Positions 37,441 through 48,143 of a DNA stretch of 64,000 bases are shown here, one piece after another. The notes beneath the pieces were generated by a model. That model ran no database searches, had not been told where the DNA came from, and saw nothing but the letters and a program-made list of their open reading frames with translations. Both the position numbers and the translations under genes were made by a program. The stretch's first letter is position 1; the number at the start of each line of letters is the position of its first letter. The stretch comes from Aquilaria yunnanensis. Taxonomy: Eukaryota > Streptophyta > Magnoliopsida > Malvales > Thymelaeaceae. Location of the stretch: NCBI GenBank assembly GCA_039654915.1, contig CM077594.1:95556893-95620892 (forward strand), given 5' to 3'.

Positions 37441-38978
37441 ACGCATTTTTCCCTGAACCACTGGTAGCTGGACTTGTAAGCGTCGGTTTCGCCTCGTTGA
37501 TGGTCCAGCATTCTCTGTTGTAAAGTTACACTGATAATTGCCCGTGAAAAAACTACCGACTACCTTTCGTTTTTGTGTATATTGGTGGGAATTGAAAATG
37601 CCTTACTGGATGAACAACACAGGCAACGTGAGGACCATTAAGTCCTCAGATTCATCAAGGTTTGACAAATTTAGGCAAAAGGGCCACCTTAGCAACTATA
37701 GGATATTGAACTGGCCACTATAGTTTGTCTACAGTTAAATTGACCAACAAATGTCATTACCGTTAAATTTTTTTGTAATTTTGATGATGTGACGACCATT
37801 GTGTCTATAAAAGAAGATAAAATACCTAATTTTTGTCCATAAATCTTTGTCCAACATTGTAAAACTCCTATGACCTTTTTTGCATTTGACAATATAATTA
37901 TCTTGTACCTTTTGCCAATCCCTTGAGAGATGATGATTTTCTATTAAGTCCGAGCTTGCACTGCTCTTGATGTCATTCTCCATTTTAAATGCAGTCTTAG
38001 TATATATATATATATTACACTAAACATCAATGGAAGTATATGAATATAAATACAAACTTCAATCTAACAAAATTTGCCCCAATATAAGATAGACAAAATT
38101 TGTCCTAATTAATGAAGTGAATGGTCATTTTGGTAAGAGAGATCTTGAGGTCTGGTTGGTTATTTTTTGCAGGAGAGGTAGCATTGCAAAGATTGAAAGA
38201 TGTAGTCGTTGTAATTGCTTCAACAATAAAGACCTATCATTGATTGTTACAATTTTTCAATCTATAAAATGAAATGCAAAAATCTCCTACATTCTTAACC
38301 GGTGGGGATGAGGGATGGTGGGTTATCTCAATATGTCAGAGGTTCATGGGCAAAGATAACCTTATATTTTGGGCAAACATCTTATAATTGAAATTGAGCT
38401 TCAAACTTGAAATTGGAACATTTGTGAGTTAGAAAGTTAGGGAAGAAAATAGTTCTTGGGCTTTATTTTTTAGTTCAAGGATTGGTCTGTATAAAAGCAT
38501 ATACTTTAGGAATAAATTATATAATTTAGTATTTCAATCAGTCATATTATCACCAATTTCATGAAATATTTCACGAGATAATGATATATTTTGGCTGTTG
38601 CTTTTATAGGTGGTCAATTTACAATAAATCCAAATCGTTTGTGGCAAATATCCCTCCACATGAAACTTTGATGGTCAATTTAATTGGAAAAGAACCATCA
38701 TTAGCCATCTAAATATAAATACTTAATTTACATATTTTCGCAACAAATTTATGCCATATAGCTAGTTTGGTTGCATGAGATGAACAACCTCCGGGTTCGG
38801 ATATCAGCATGTTGTCGTGGCAAGAATCATTTGCACAAAAAGGTTGAAGTTGATAACAGCAACATACCGGTCCCCCTCAAGTCAGGCTTCTCGTTGCGAT
38901 GCCGATGAGGGATGTCTTTTTAGGATTCAAACAAAACAAAGCAACAAGTGATGCTTTTTAGTTTTCAAGTAAAACAAA
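37441..38978. other. 3' UTR of the At4g15545-like gene, then intergenic DNA
   Basis: The first few hundred bases after the stop are plausible 3' UTR. The rest is AT-rich, with no ORF of note and no recognisable repeat apart from a short (TA)n run near 38000. Confidence 0.4.
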
Positions 38979-39383
38979 GGAAAAATTACAGATATCCATA
39001 TAATTTGATTTAACCTATATTTTATCCTTTTTCTTTTCAAATACCTACATTTTATCTTTACTTCTTTTTCATTGTCTGAAACAATCCTTAAAATCTTAAT
39101 TTAAACTATCAGGTAATCATATTCCAATAATTTTAAAATTTTTATATTTTTATAAGGAGAAAAATGTATTTATAAAACTAGATAATTAAAAGGTCTATTA
39201 ACCATAAAAATGATATTAAAGAGATTAAAATTACTGAAAAATGACTATCATATGGTTTAAATTACAATTTTACATGTTATTGCTGGAGACTAAAGTGTGA
39301 AAAAATAGAGATAAAATGGAAGTTTTGAAAAACAAGAGGAAGGCTAGGTTAGGCTAAACCACATAAATATTGTTGTAAGTTCC
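38979..39383. mobile_element. MULE-type MITE, about 405 bp
   Basis: The left end GGAAAAATTACAGATATCC mirrors the right end (reverse complement GGAACTTACAACAATATTT), and inner parts pair through TTTTATC and AATTTAAAC..ATGATAGTCAT. Flanks TAAAACAAA and CGAAACAAA match at 7 of 9. The termini resemble those of 60408-60882 and 16999-18219, so the three form one family. Confidence 0.55.
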
Positions 39384-40557
39384 CGAAACAAATCCTGCTC
39401 ATCTTGTTTAAATCTCCTCGCTAACATATCAAGTCCTCACTTCCCATGGACCTCCTCCTCGAAGAACTCACCTCTGCACATGAAATATAATCAACATTTT
39501 TCAGTGGACTGGAGAGAATCCGAGTTCATATTATGAGTAGAGATCGACATTATGGTATTAATGATTATGATTAATAGAACGTAAAACTATTCTAGCATAA
39601 TTGCGAATAACATTTGACGGTATTAATGTGAAATAGTATAATTTATCTGTGAAGCTGCGGTTCGTTTGTATTGTGCGAGAGATGGGGATATGCTATTAAT
39701 ACGTGCTGGTTGCTCCGGCAAGCGTTGGACATATTCCTTGATACCTGCCAACAATAGTTATAGTATCAAATGGTTGCTGCTTATTTATACTTGGTAATTG
39801 TTTATGCGGAGAAAGGGAAATAAGAGATTGGGATGAGAAGGAAGAGAATTACAAAGAGCTGATTTTGAGCACCAAATTCATGTTCAGCCCATTTGAACTG
39901 TCAAAAATAGCTTGCATATTTAACCAACATAAAATCCTGCCATCCTGTATTTTCTTCTCTTTCATTAGCTCTCCCCTCTCTCTCTTTGTCTCTCTCTGGC
40001 CCTCTCAGGTTTTGCCATCCATCAACTTTCTTTGAGAATCCACGGGAACATTGTGCTTCTTCAGGGTATATGATATTTATTTTCCACTTGTGTTTAAAAT
40101 TCTAATATATATATTTTTTTGTTTCTGGGTTCCTCTGCATTTTCCTTTGATAATGTACAAAGATGGGTTTGAATTCATGGACAGATGTGTGTCTTGATTG
40201 ATTCGCTGTTTTCCAGAATTGCTTTTCGGGTTCTTCTTGCTTACCCTATTGCTGGTGTTGTTCTGGCATTTTTAAGAGGGTTCATATTTAGAGGTTGATA
40301 TGTGATTAACTTTATCTTGTAATTTGATATCAAAATATTGTGAAATTTAGAATGCCTCAAAGTACCATTTTCTTAATTTTTTCCTCAGGTTCTCCTTTGG
40401 AGTGTTGAATGTTTAGAATCCCTAGAAGGAGGAATAGATGTGGCCTTTCTAGGCTCATGCTTCGAGGGAGTCATTGGTAGATATTTGGTACTCTGAATAA
40501 TAAGCTGTTTTCTGTTGGCAGCAATGTTTCTTGTTACATTGCCAATGAAAAGCTAGG
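39384..40557 (+). promoter_or_regulatory. Upstream region and probable 5' UTR of the RLCK gene
   Basis: From about 39950 the sequence becomes rich in CT repeats (CTCTCCCCTCTCTCTCTTTGTC), typical of a plant core promoter or leader. Between there and the ATG at 40558 several good splice signals occur (for example donor CAGGGTATATG near 40065, acceptor TTTTCCTCAG near 40389, acceptor TGTTGGCAG near 40520), so the leader may contain introns. No RNA evidence is available. Confidence 0.4.
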
Positions 40558-42760
40558 CATGGAGCCTAAATCTGCACGCGTAAGAACACGAGCTGGGTTT
40601 TCAGACGGGCTCTCAACACTTGGTATAGCACCCTTCGCCATCATCCCATCCTCTGCTAAATGCATATTTCTCTTACAGCTCTAAACTAATTTGGCAAAAC
40701 TCTGTCTTTTTAAGATCTGGATAGTTTGGCTGCTGAGGTGGAACTTGCGGAACAGGATCCTCTAGAAAATGCTCACCCTTCAAGGGAAGAGGTTGAGAAT
40801 GATCGGAAAAGTGTAGATTCTGAACCAGCTCCATCCAAGGCTAGCTTGGAAAAACAGCAAAATGAAATCAGTGCAGCTAGGTGGACTGGCTTCATGAAGT
40901 TACTGAAAAAAGGACCAGGTATGAAACCCATGCGGTTTCATACTCCCCTAAAAGGAGTTGCTAAATTAACCAGAAGGAAGAGCAAAAGAGGCAGAGATGA
41001 CATGCTTCCTTCTCTTGAGCCCGATATATGCTATCTGAAGCCCTCCTGGATCAATTTCCCGCTATCAGAACTTCAGAAGGCAACAAATAATTTTAGCTGC
41101 GGTGATTACTTTAATACCTTCACAAGTTTACATTTTTAACTTGGGAAGAAGTTCTTGTCTAGTAATCTATGTTTCTGTTAGTTCATTTCTTGTGTATATA
41201 GATACTTCCTCTTTGCCTGTTCAGGTAGAAACTCTGATGAGCACTTCTTCCTTTTTCCTTTTTCACTCATACAAAATCTATGTAGAAAATTTGATTGGAC
41301 AAGGAGGCTATGCAGAAGTTTACAAAGGACAGTTGCAAGATGGAGGATTTGTTGCAATTAAACGTCTAATGAAGGGTGAACCAGAGGAGATGACTACTGA
41401 CTACTTGTCTGAGCTAGGGATCATTGTTCATGTTGACCATCCCAATATTGCTAAACTGATTGGATATGGGGTTGAAGGTGGCATGCACCTTGTGCTCCAA
41501 CTCTCTCCTCACGGGAGCCTGGCCTCGTTGCTTTATGGTTTGTTTACTTTCTGAAATCGTTAATTTTCACTTTCCAGTTCCTTCCGCTTTCTCCACCAAT
41601 AACATTTCAACTGTTCCTCACTAATCTCTCTAGGCTCCAAGGAGAAGCTCACTTGGGGAATCAGATTCAAAGTTGCCGTAGGGACTGCCGAGGGCCTTTC
41701 CTATCTCCATGTGGGGTGCCAAAGGAGAATTATCCATAAAGATATCAAAGCTGCTAACATATTGCTCACAGAGGACTTTGATGCTCAGGTAACTTATAAA
41801 CCAAAGTAACAACAGTCTTCATTCAGGAAACTACAGCTAAAGTGTGTCTTTTTGGGCCTCCACTAAAATTTGTCTACCTTTTGCCTTACTTCCAATATGA
41901 TGCAGATATCTGATTTTGGACTAGCAAAGTGGTTACCTGACCAATGGACTCATCACACTGTATCAAAAGTTGAAGGAACATTCGGGTATCTGACACTAAA
42001 CTCATTCTTTTCTGTTCTTAATTTTTCTCATATGTGGAACCCTCATCTCAGATTACATTTTACAGTTATCTTCCTCCTGAATTCTTCCTTCATGGCATAG
42101 TGGACGAAAAGACGGATGTGTATGCATATGGAGTGCTGCTACTAGAGCTAATCACTGGAAGGCAAGCTTTAGATAGTTCACAGAAAAGCCTTGTGATGTG
42201 GGTATGTTTTGAGTCTCTATCTACATCGTTCCATACAAGTGTAGTTCATTGTATTGTTAAGCCTTTGAATTGAAGTAAGTTTTAAACCAACTTCCGTAGG
42301 CCAAACCTTTAATTGACAAAGAAGATAAGGAAGCTCTTGTTGATCCAGCTCTTGGAGGCGCGTATGATCGACAACAACTAAGCCGAGTCATTGCAACAGC
42401 TTCTATGTGCATACATCAGTCTGCAATAAATCGACCCCAGATGAGCGAGGCATGCCCCTTGCTTATGATGCAAATGAAGATGTTTCAGTTCATTTAAATA
42501 GCTTTTAGTAAAGCCATTGGCTGCAAATACTCCATTTGGTCGACTAAAGTGGCATTTTCTCGTAGGCCCTGCTGATTCTAAAGGGTGACTCCGACAGCTT
42601 GCAGCGGCTAAAGCTACGGCAGAAGTCTTTACTTCAACGGACTTACTCAGCAGAGCTCTATGATGCGGAAGACTACAACTCGACCAAGTACTTGAGTGAG
42701 ATGAATCATCAGATGGGGCTTCTTTTGGACTCCAACAATGCTTCTGATGTAGATACTTAA
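40558..42760 (+). CDS. Receptor-like cytoplasmic kinase, RLCK-VI (ROP-binding type), eight exons, 472 aa
   Basis: Exons: 40558-40621, 40715-41101, 41286-41537, 41634-41788, 41906-41985, 42066-42201, 42300-42449, 42566-42760; 1419 nt in one frame. The protein has no signal peptide or membrane segment: an acidic N-terminus, a basic patch (KLTRRKSKRGRDDM), then the kinase domain from about residue 140. Visible motifs: glycine loop GQGGYAEVYKG, VAIKRL lysine, HKDIKAAN catalytic loop, SDFGLAKW, PPEFF, and DVYAYGVLLLELITGRQALD. The tail LQRTYSAELYDAEDYNSTKY is conserved in this subfamily, to which Arabidopsis At5g18910 and the ROP-binding kinases RBK1/2 belong. HKD replaces HRD (non-RD class). Members bind ROP GTPases and act in pathogen responses; that role is inferred. 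Intron 7 has a GC donor. Confidence 0.93.
42450..42565 (+). other. GC-AG intron 7 of the RLCK gene
   Basis: The exon ends CAGATGAGCGAG and is followed by GCATGC; the acceptor is TTTTCTCGTAG before GCCCTGCTGATTC. This gives RPQMSE-ALLILKGD, the expected family sequence. No GT nearby yields an open frame: the first usable GT (GAT|GTTTCAG) leads to an immediate stop. Confidence 0.8.
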
Positions 42761-42934
42761 GAGTGACTTCCAACTACTTGGAGCTGCTAAAGCCACGCCA
42801 GAGGTTTATGAGCAAAGAACAAACATAAACAGAACACATGTTTGGAACTGCCATTGGTGATTTATGAACCTAAGAGAGTGGTGCACATAATAGGTGATTT
42901 AGAAACCCCATTGTTAGAATGAACGTATTATTAT

Positions 42935-42965
<31 letters not shown>

Positions 42966-43315
42966 GGGTGTGGCGTTACATAGTTAGATGAAGTGATTAT
43001 TTGCTGGAGTTTTTCGTTGGTGATTCTGGAGCACACTGCACAAATTTATCTGCTTGGCCTTTTGTCCCTGGGAGGTGGTGTTAATTCTTTTAACGTTTTC
43101 TTCTCCTTGTGAATAGTGAAAATGTAAATAAAGAACAAAAGGATCTTGAGGACATGCTTGTGTTGTAATGAACAATCCATTGATTATAATAGACTCTAAA
43201 ATTTCCATTTGTTTTACTAGTATATTCATCTGGAATCCACTTGAACCTAGACCCATTTGTCTTCTTGAACATGAATGTTTAAGGAAGCAAACCTGGAAAA
43301 AGATGAGGGCCTAAG
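42761..43315 (+). other. Probable 3' UTR of the RLCK gene, with a T11-G24 homopolymer
   Basis: After the stop the sequence partly repeats words from the last exon (GAGCTGCTAAAGCCACGCCAGAGG near 42780 against GCGGCTAAAGCTACGGCAGAAG near 42604), hinting at a small internal duplication. A run of about 11 T then 24 G lies at 42934-42968. Confidence 0.4.
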
Positions 43316-43512
43316 TAGGGATGATAGGTAGGAGAGTGAAATCCGTTAATTGTAGATATTCTTCTATGACGGGAGAGTAAATGTGTAAAAATATCTGCAA
43401 AAGGACAGACATGGGTAACAATATATATCTGTTTGGCAAGTACAAGTAGGTGACGGCCAACAGGTTTAAAGTATCTGTGATAGATAATTTGTCCCGTCTA
43501 CCCACCATACTC
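43316..43512. mobile_element. Left-end fragment of a hAT-like element
   Basis: TAGGGATGATAGGTAGGAG followed by GTGAAAT, GTAGATATTC..CTATGACGGG, and GTGATAGATAA parallels the left 190 bp of the 24125-24664 element (TAGGGATGACAAGTAGG..GATATCCATCCGTGACGGGC). The matching right end is missing, so it is truncated and clearly more diverged than its relative. Confidence 0.6.
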
Positions 43513-44559
43513 ACTAAGTGTGTAATTTAAATATTTTTTTTTATATTAGTTCCACTAAACATATGCTTCTTGACCTCCAACGAGCTTGTGTTCACGTGGA
43601 GGATTCTAAATTAGAAGATGATGTCTATCTTGTTGAACGTAAACGACATGCCATATGTAGGTGGTAGGCTAGAGGGTTATTGAAGATAGGAATCCTTTTC
43701 TTTTATGGAGATTTAGATAATATAAGATTATTTTAGAATGGATTTTTGAAGTTGAAATTTTTTTGAGTATAATACGGTGTTTGAAAGTAAAAAAGTGCAA
43801 TATGTTGCTTAGGGATTAAAGGGATAACCTTTAACTTGGTGGGAGATATTACGTGTTAGAAGATATTGTCAAGGGAAATATCTATTGAAACGTGACATCA
43901 AATGAAGCGTTTAATATAAGAATATTTTCTTCATTTGAATTATGAAAAGAAATTATTTCATTGATATAGATAATGTCATCAAGGTGAATGGTCCAAATAT
44001 GCTTGTAGAAATTATGGTGGGGATAATTTTGAAGTCTATGGTGATGAGAAGTTTTGTTCCTAATGCTTTTACGTATAGTGGTCCATGAAAAGAGGAGGAG
44101 GAAAAAATTATTTGTGAGCTGGATGAAGGTGATGATAGGTATGAGAAAAACATGAAGCAACAAGAACAAGTTGTGAGCAACAAGCCAATAAAAAAACATA
44201 TGAATGATGAACTGAAGTGGATGATCTAGGTGAATGCGAAGTTGTTGTTGAAGTACATGAACAAATTAGGGATGTTGAAATCAAAGAAGCCTTGAGCTAT
44301 AATGGCCAATTAGCACAAGTTGAGATCGATGAGGTTGGAGCAAAAATTCAAAATTGCCAACAACGAAAAAGAAGCAATTGAAAAGCCAAGAAATTTGGGG
44401 AATGGTTGACGAAGATCTCTCTAGGCCAAAATTTCTCTTTGTGAATTTATTGGCATTGAAGAATTTTTGTCAAGCTAGAATAATATGAATTGTGTTTGAA
44501 TAACTAATTTGGGAGTAGAAAGACATCAATATTCCTTGACGTTCAAGAAACATGATGAG
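43513..44559. other. AT-rich DNA, possibly interior of the gypsy-type element
   Basis: No intact ORF. The plus-strand stretch 44220-44400 gives an open but stop-flanked reading rich in Glu and Gln, and may be non-coding or gag-like interior of the retroelement whose 3' end lies at 44560-44930. No protease, reverse transcriptase or integrase motif was recognised, so the element could be a non-autonomous LARD type. Confidence 0.3.
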
Positions 44560-44930
44560 ATTTGTTGTGTTCTAAATATTTATTTGGAGCATGGAAAACT
44601 CAATTTTAAATCGAGGAACTCGAGCACGAGTTTTTTCAAGAGGATGAGAATAATGTAGAGGGAAAATTTTAGACATTTTATTTTATTGTAATTTTTTAAA
44701 TTATTTTTAGGATATTTTATTTCCTTAATTTAAGATTTATTTTTTTAGGAAGGTTGATTAGTATTAGATTTCCCGGTTAAAATTAATTAGAATAGCTTTT
44801 CCTATTTTATCCAGTCTTCTAAGTCTAAGAGCTTTAGGGTTTTATGAAGCCCTATATAAAGGCCTTGAATATGTGCCTTAGGGAGCTTAGGTGTTTTTCT
44901 CTTAATTCTCGTTTCTTGGGGCTAAACGTG
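44560..44930 (+). mobile_element. Ty3/gypsy-type polypurine tract and (partial) LTR
   Basis: The stretch TCGAGCACGAGTTTTTTCAA-GAGGATGAGAATAATG matches the conserved 3' end of plant chromovirus-type gypsy elements (GAGG.CGAGTTTTTTCAAG-AGGGGGAGAATGATG), that is, the polypurine tract. The LTR starts at TGTAGAGGG (44654) and continues with the usual AT-rich U3 (TTTATTTCCTTAATTTAAG), a TATA box at 44853-44860 and a GGCCTTGAATATGTGCC section. No second LTR copy or clear 3' LTR border is seen before the synthetase ORF. Only the plus-strand 3' end is present in the window. Confidence 0.72.
44853..44860 (+). promoter_or_regulatory. TATA box (TATATAAA), LTR-embedded, 83 bp before the synthetase ATG
   Basis: CCCTATATAAAGGCC is a strong plant TATA context and sits where gypsy LTRs keep theirs. 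A start of transcription about 30 bp downstream (near 44885-44890) would leave a leader of about 55 nt before ATG 44943. It would exclude the upstream in-frame ATG at 44844, which precedes the TATA box. Confidence 0.65.
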
Positions 44931-44942
44931 CGGTGCACGGCA

Positions 44943-47900
44943 ATGACGACTGAGGGAAGAAGTTTAGCGAGAAGAGATCGGTTGCTGGAGATAGAGTGCG
45001 AGGCTCGAAGACGGTGGGAGGAGAATGAGGTATTCAGGGCGGAGGCCGGGGAGGGATTGCCTAAACCCGGCGAGAAGTTCTTCGGCAACTTCCCCTTCCC
45101 CTACATGAATGGCTTCCTTCATCTGGGTCACGCCTTCTCGATTTCGAAGCTCGAATTCGCGGCGGCTTACCATCGATTGAGAGGTGCCAATGTGTTGCTT
45201 CCCTTTGCTTTCCACTGCACCGGCATGCCCATTAAAGCTTCGGCTGATAAGCTTGCCCGCGAGATTCAGCAGTTCGGAGATCCACCGGTGTTTCTCCAGG
45301 CGGCGGAGGCGGACGAGCCGGAGAGTCCGGCACCGGAACAAGCTCAGGAGGCCAACGCGCGAGATAAGTTCAAGGGGAAGAAGTCCAAGGCAGCTTCCAA
45401 GTCTGGTGGTCAGATGTTTCAATGGGAGATTATGAGGAATTTTGGCTTGCCTGACAGCGAGATATCGAAATTCCAGAACCCATATCAATGGTTGAGCTTC
45501 TTCCCTCCTCTAGCAGTGGAAGATCTAAAGGCCTTTGGTCTGGGCTGCGACTGGAGACGCTCCTTTGTTACCACAGACATGAACCCTTTCTTCGATTCGT
45601 TCGTGAAGTGGCAGATGAGAAAGCTGAAATCCATGGGTAAGATTGTTAAGGATGTTAGGTATACTATATACTCTCCTCTGGATGGCCAACCTTGTGCTGA
45701 CCATGACAGGGCTAGCGGAGAAGGAGTACAGCCTCAAGAGTACACCATCATTAAGATGGAAGTGGTGCCCCCGTTCCCTAGTAAATTAGGACCTCTGGAT
45801 GGGAGAAAAGTGTTTCTGGCTGCTGCAACTCTGAGGCCTGAGACAATGTACGGGCAGACAAATGCGTGGGTGTTGCCGGATGGGAAATATGGAGCTTTTG
45901 AGATTAATGAAACCGATGTCTTTATCCTGACAGAGAGAGCAGCTCTTAACCTTGCGTATCAGAAGTTCTCCAGGATTCCTGAGAAACCCACTTGCCTGAT
46001 TGAGCTGGCTGGTTATGATCTGATTGGTCTTCCAGTAAAATCACCGCTTTCCTTCAATGAGATTATCTATGCTCTGCCAATGCTGACCATTCTGACTGAC
46101 AAAGGAACCGGTATTGTAACCAGTGTGCCCAGTGATGCTCCTGATGATTATATGGCATTGCATGATTTGAAGGCAAAACCAGCTCTTCGAGCCAAGTATG
46201 GTGTGAAAGATGAGTGGGTGTTGCCCTTTGAGACAGTTCCCATAATCGACATTCCTGGCTTTGGGGACATGCCAGCGGAGAAAGTGTTCAAAGATCTCAA
46301 GATTAAAAGCCAGAATGAAAGGTTAAAGCTTGCAGAAGCAAAGGGATTGACATACTTGAAGGGCTTTACAGAGGGAACAATGCTGGTTGGAGAATATGCA
46401 GGGTGGAAGGTTCGAGAAGCTAAGCAGTTGATTAGAACCAAGTTGATTGAGACGGGTGCGGCAATTATGTACAGTGAACCTGAGAAGAAGGTTATGTCCA
46501 GGTCTGGCGATGAATGTGTAGTGGCGCTGACCGATCAATGGTATATCACTTATGGGGAACAAGAGTGGAAGAGACTGACGGAGGAATGCTTATCCAGCAT
46601 GAATCTCTACTCTGATGAGACTCGACATGGCTTTGAACACGCTTTGAGCTGGCTGAACCAGTGGGCTTGCTCACGATCTTTTGGGCTTGGCACCCGCATT
46701 CCTTGGGATGAAAAATTCCTTGCTGAGTCATTGTCTGACTCGACAATATACATGGCTTTCTACACAGTTGCTCATATATTGCAAAACGGTGACATGTATG
46801 GCAAGAGGACCGGTGAAGTGAAACCGGAGCAGATGACTGATGACGTTTGGGACTTCCTTTTTTGTGGTGGACCTCATCCTAGAACATGCGGTATTGACGA
46901 CTCCATTCTTAATAAGATGAAGCAGGAGTTTGAGTACTGGTATCCGTTTGATCTGCGTGTCTCTGGTAAAGACCTCATCCAGAATCATTTGACATTCTGC
47001 ATCTACAACCACACCGCTCTCATGGCCAAGCGTCACTGGCCTCGTGGATTCAGATGCAATGGGCACATTATGCTTAATTCTCAGAAAATGTCCAAGTCCA
47101 CTGGAAATTTCAGAACACTGCGCCAGGCCATTGAAGAGTTCTCAGCCGATGCCACACGGTTCTCTTTAGCTAGTGCTGGTGATGGTCTAGATGATGCCAA
47201 TTTTGTGTTTGAAACTGCAAATACTGCGATTCTGAGGCTTACAAAAGAGATATCTTGGATGGAAGAACTACTGGCCTCGGAATCATCTCTGCGCATGGGT
47301 GCCCCATATACTGTTGCCGATGAGGTTTTTGAGAACGAAATAAACACAGCTGTGAAAAGGACAGAGGAACATTATAGGGACTACATGTTCCGTGAAGCGC
47401 TCAAGACTGGTTTTTATGGTCTTCAAGATGCTAGGGACAAATACAGGTTTTCTTGTGGCGCTGAGGGCATGAACAGAGATGTACTTTGGCGTTTTATGGA
47501 TGTTCAGACTCGTCTCATAACTCCAATTTGCCCACACTACGCAGAACACGTATGGAGGGATATTTTGAAAAATGAGGGTTTTGTGGTGAAAGCAGGGTGG
47601 CCTGTAGCCAACACTCCCGATTTTAAATTACAGAGTGATAAAACATACCTGAAGCGTGTCATTGGTAAGATGAGGAATCTGGTTCGCAAGCAGGAACCCC
47701 ATTTGAAAGGCTTAGTATATGTGATGGAGTCATATGATGGTTGGAGGGCAGAATGCTTGAAGATTCTTAAGAGCAAGTTTGACTGTGAGAGCCATGCATT
47801 TGCGCCTCAAGCGGAGATCTTAGAGGCTTTGAGAAACAGCAGTGTCGGACATGCTGCAAACTTCAAGCAAACCTGGGAGCGCTGTATGCAGTTCCTGAGC

Positions 47901-48143
47901 CTTAAGAAGGATGAAGCAATAAAACTGGGGGTTGACGCTTTGGATCTGAAACCGCAGCTTGGAGAGATTGAGGTCCTTAGGAAGAATCAAGACCTTATCA
48001 AAAGACAACTTGGTCTTGAGGAGGTGGAGATATTATTAGCAACTGATCCTGATGCTCGCAATAAAGCAGGCTCGCTTGTTTCCCGCCTAGATCACAGTCC
48101 TCCATCCCCCGGGGAGCCAACTGCCATTTTCTTACCAAGATAA
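44943..48143 (+). CDS. Cytosolic leucyl-tRNA synthetase, intronless, 1066 aa
   Basis: Charges tRNA-Leu with leucine in the cytosol (class Ia). The frame is uninterrupted from ATG 44943 (MTTEGRSLARRDRLLEIE, the family N-terminus) to TAA 48141. Visible: the HLGH signature at residues 60-63 within FPYMNGFLHLGHAFS; the CP1 editing domain with TLRPETMYGQTN (296 on) and GTGIVTSVPSDAPDD (388-402); ALTDQWYITYGE; KMSKS at 715-719; and the C-terminal LEEVEILLATDPD and PPSPGEPTAIF end. Length is close to the roughly 1090 aa of the Arabidopsis enzyme as I recall it; the difference is partly a missing Lys/Gly-rich linker after KLVRKQ, before HLKGLVYV. The frame can be read upstream to 44844, but that ATG precedes the TATA box. 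Catalytic and editing motifs look intact. A gypsy-type LTR abuts the 5' side; a copy of the tail lies at 49571. Confidence 0.96.
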   Translation: MTTEGRSLARRDRLLEIECEARRRWEENEVFRAEAGEGLPKPGEKFFGNFPFPYMNGFLHLGHAFSISKLEFAAAYHRLRGANVLLPFAFHCTGMPIKASADKLAREIQQFGDPPVFLQAAEADEPESPAPEQAQEANARDKFKGKKSKAASKSGGQMFQWEIMRNFGLPDSEISKFQNPYQWLSFFPPLAVEDLKAFGLGCDWRRSFVTTDMNPFFDSFVKWQMRKLKSMGKIVKDVRYTIYSPLDGQPCADHDRASGEGVQPQEYTIIKMEVVPPFPSKLGPLDGRKVFLAAATLRPETMYGQTNAWVLPDGKYGAFEINETDVFILTERAALNLAYQKFSRIPEKPTCLIELAGYDLIGLPVKSPLSFNEIIYALPMLTILTDKGTGIVTSVPSDAPDDYMALHDLKAKPALRAKYGVKDEWVLPFETVPIIDIPGFGDMPAEKVFKDLKIKSQNERLKLAEAKGLTYLKGFTEGTMLVGEYAGWKVREAKQLIRTKLIETGAAIMYSEPEKKVMSRSGDECVVALTDQWYITYGEQEWKRLTEECLSSMNLYSDETRHGFEHALSWLNQWACSRSFGLGTRIPWDEKFLAESLSDSTIYMAFYTVAHILQNGDMYGKRTGEVKPEQMTDDVWDFLFCGGPHPRTCGIDDSILNKMKQEFEYWYPFDLRVSGKDLIQNHLTFCIYNHTALMAKRHWPRGFRCNGHIMLNSQKMSKSTGNFRTLRQAIEEFSADATRFSLASAGDGLDDANFVFETANTAILRLTKEISWMEELLASESSLRMGAPYTVADEVFENEINTAVKRTEEHYRDYMFREALKTGFYGLQDARDKYRFSCGAEGMNRDVLWRFMDVQTRLITPICPHYAEHVWRDILKNEGFVVKAGWPVANTPDFKLQSDKTYLKRVIGKMRNLVRKQEPHLKGLVYVMESYDGWRAECLKILKSKFDCESHAFAPQAEILEALRNSSVGHAANFKQTWERCMQFLSLKKDEAIKLGVDALDLKPQLGEIEVLRKNQDLIKRQLGLEEVEILLATDPDARNKAGSLVSRLDHSPPSPGEPTAIFLPR

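Noticed and set aside
44844..44942. Upstream in-frame ATG extending the synthetase by 33 residues
   Set aside because: It lies before the TATA box and reads LTR sequence; the family N-terminus begins at 44943. The extension would be neither transcribed nor conserved, though an organelle-targeting role cannot be wholly excluded.
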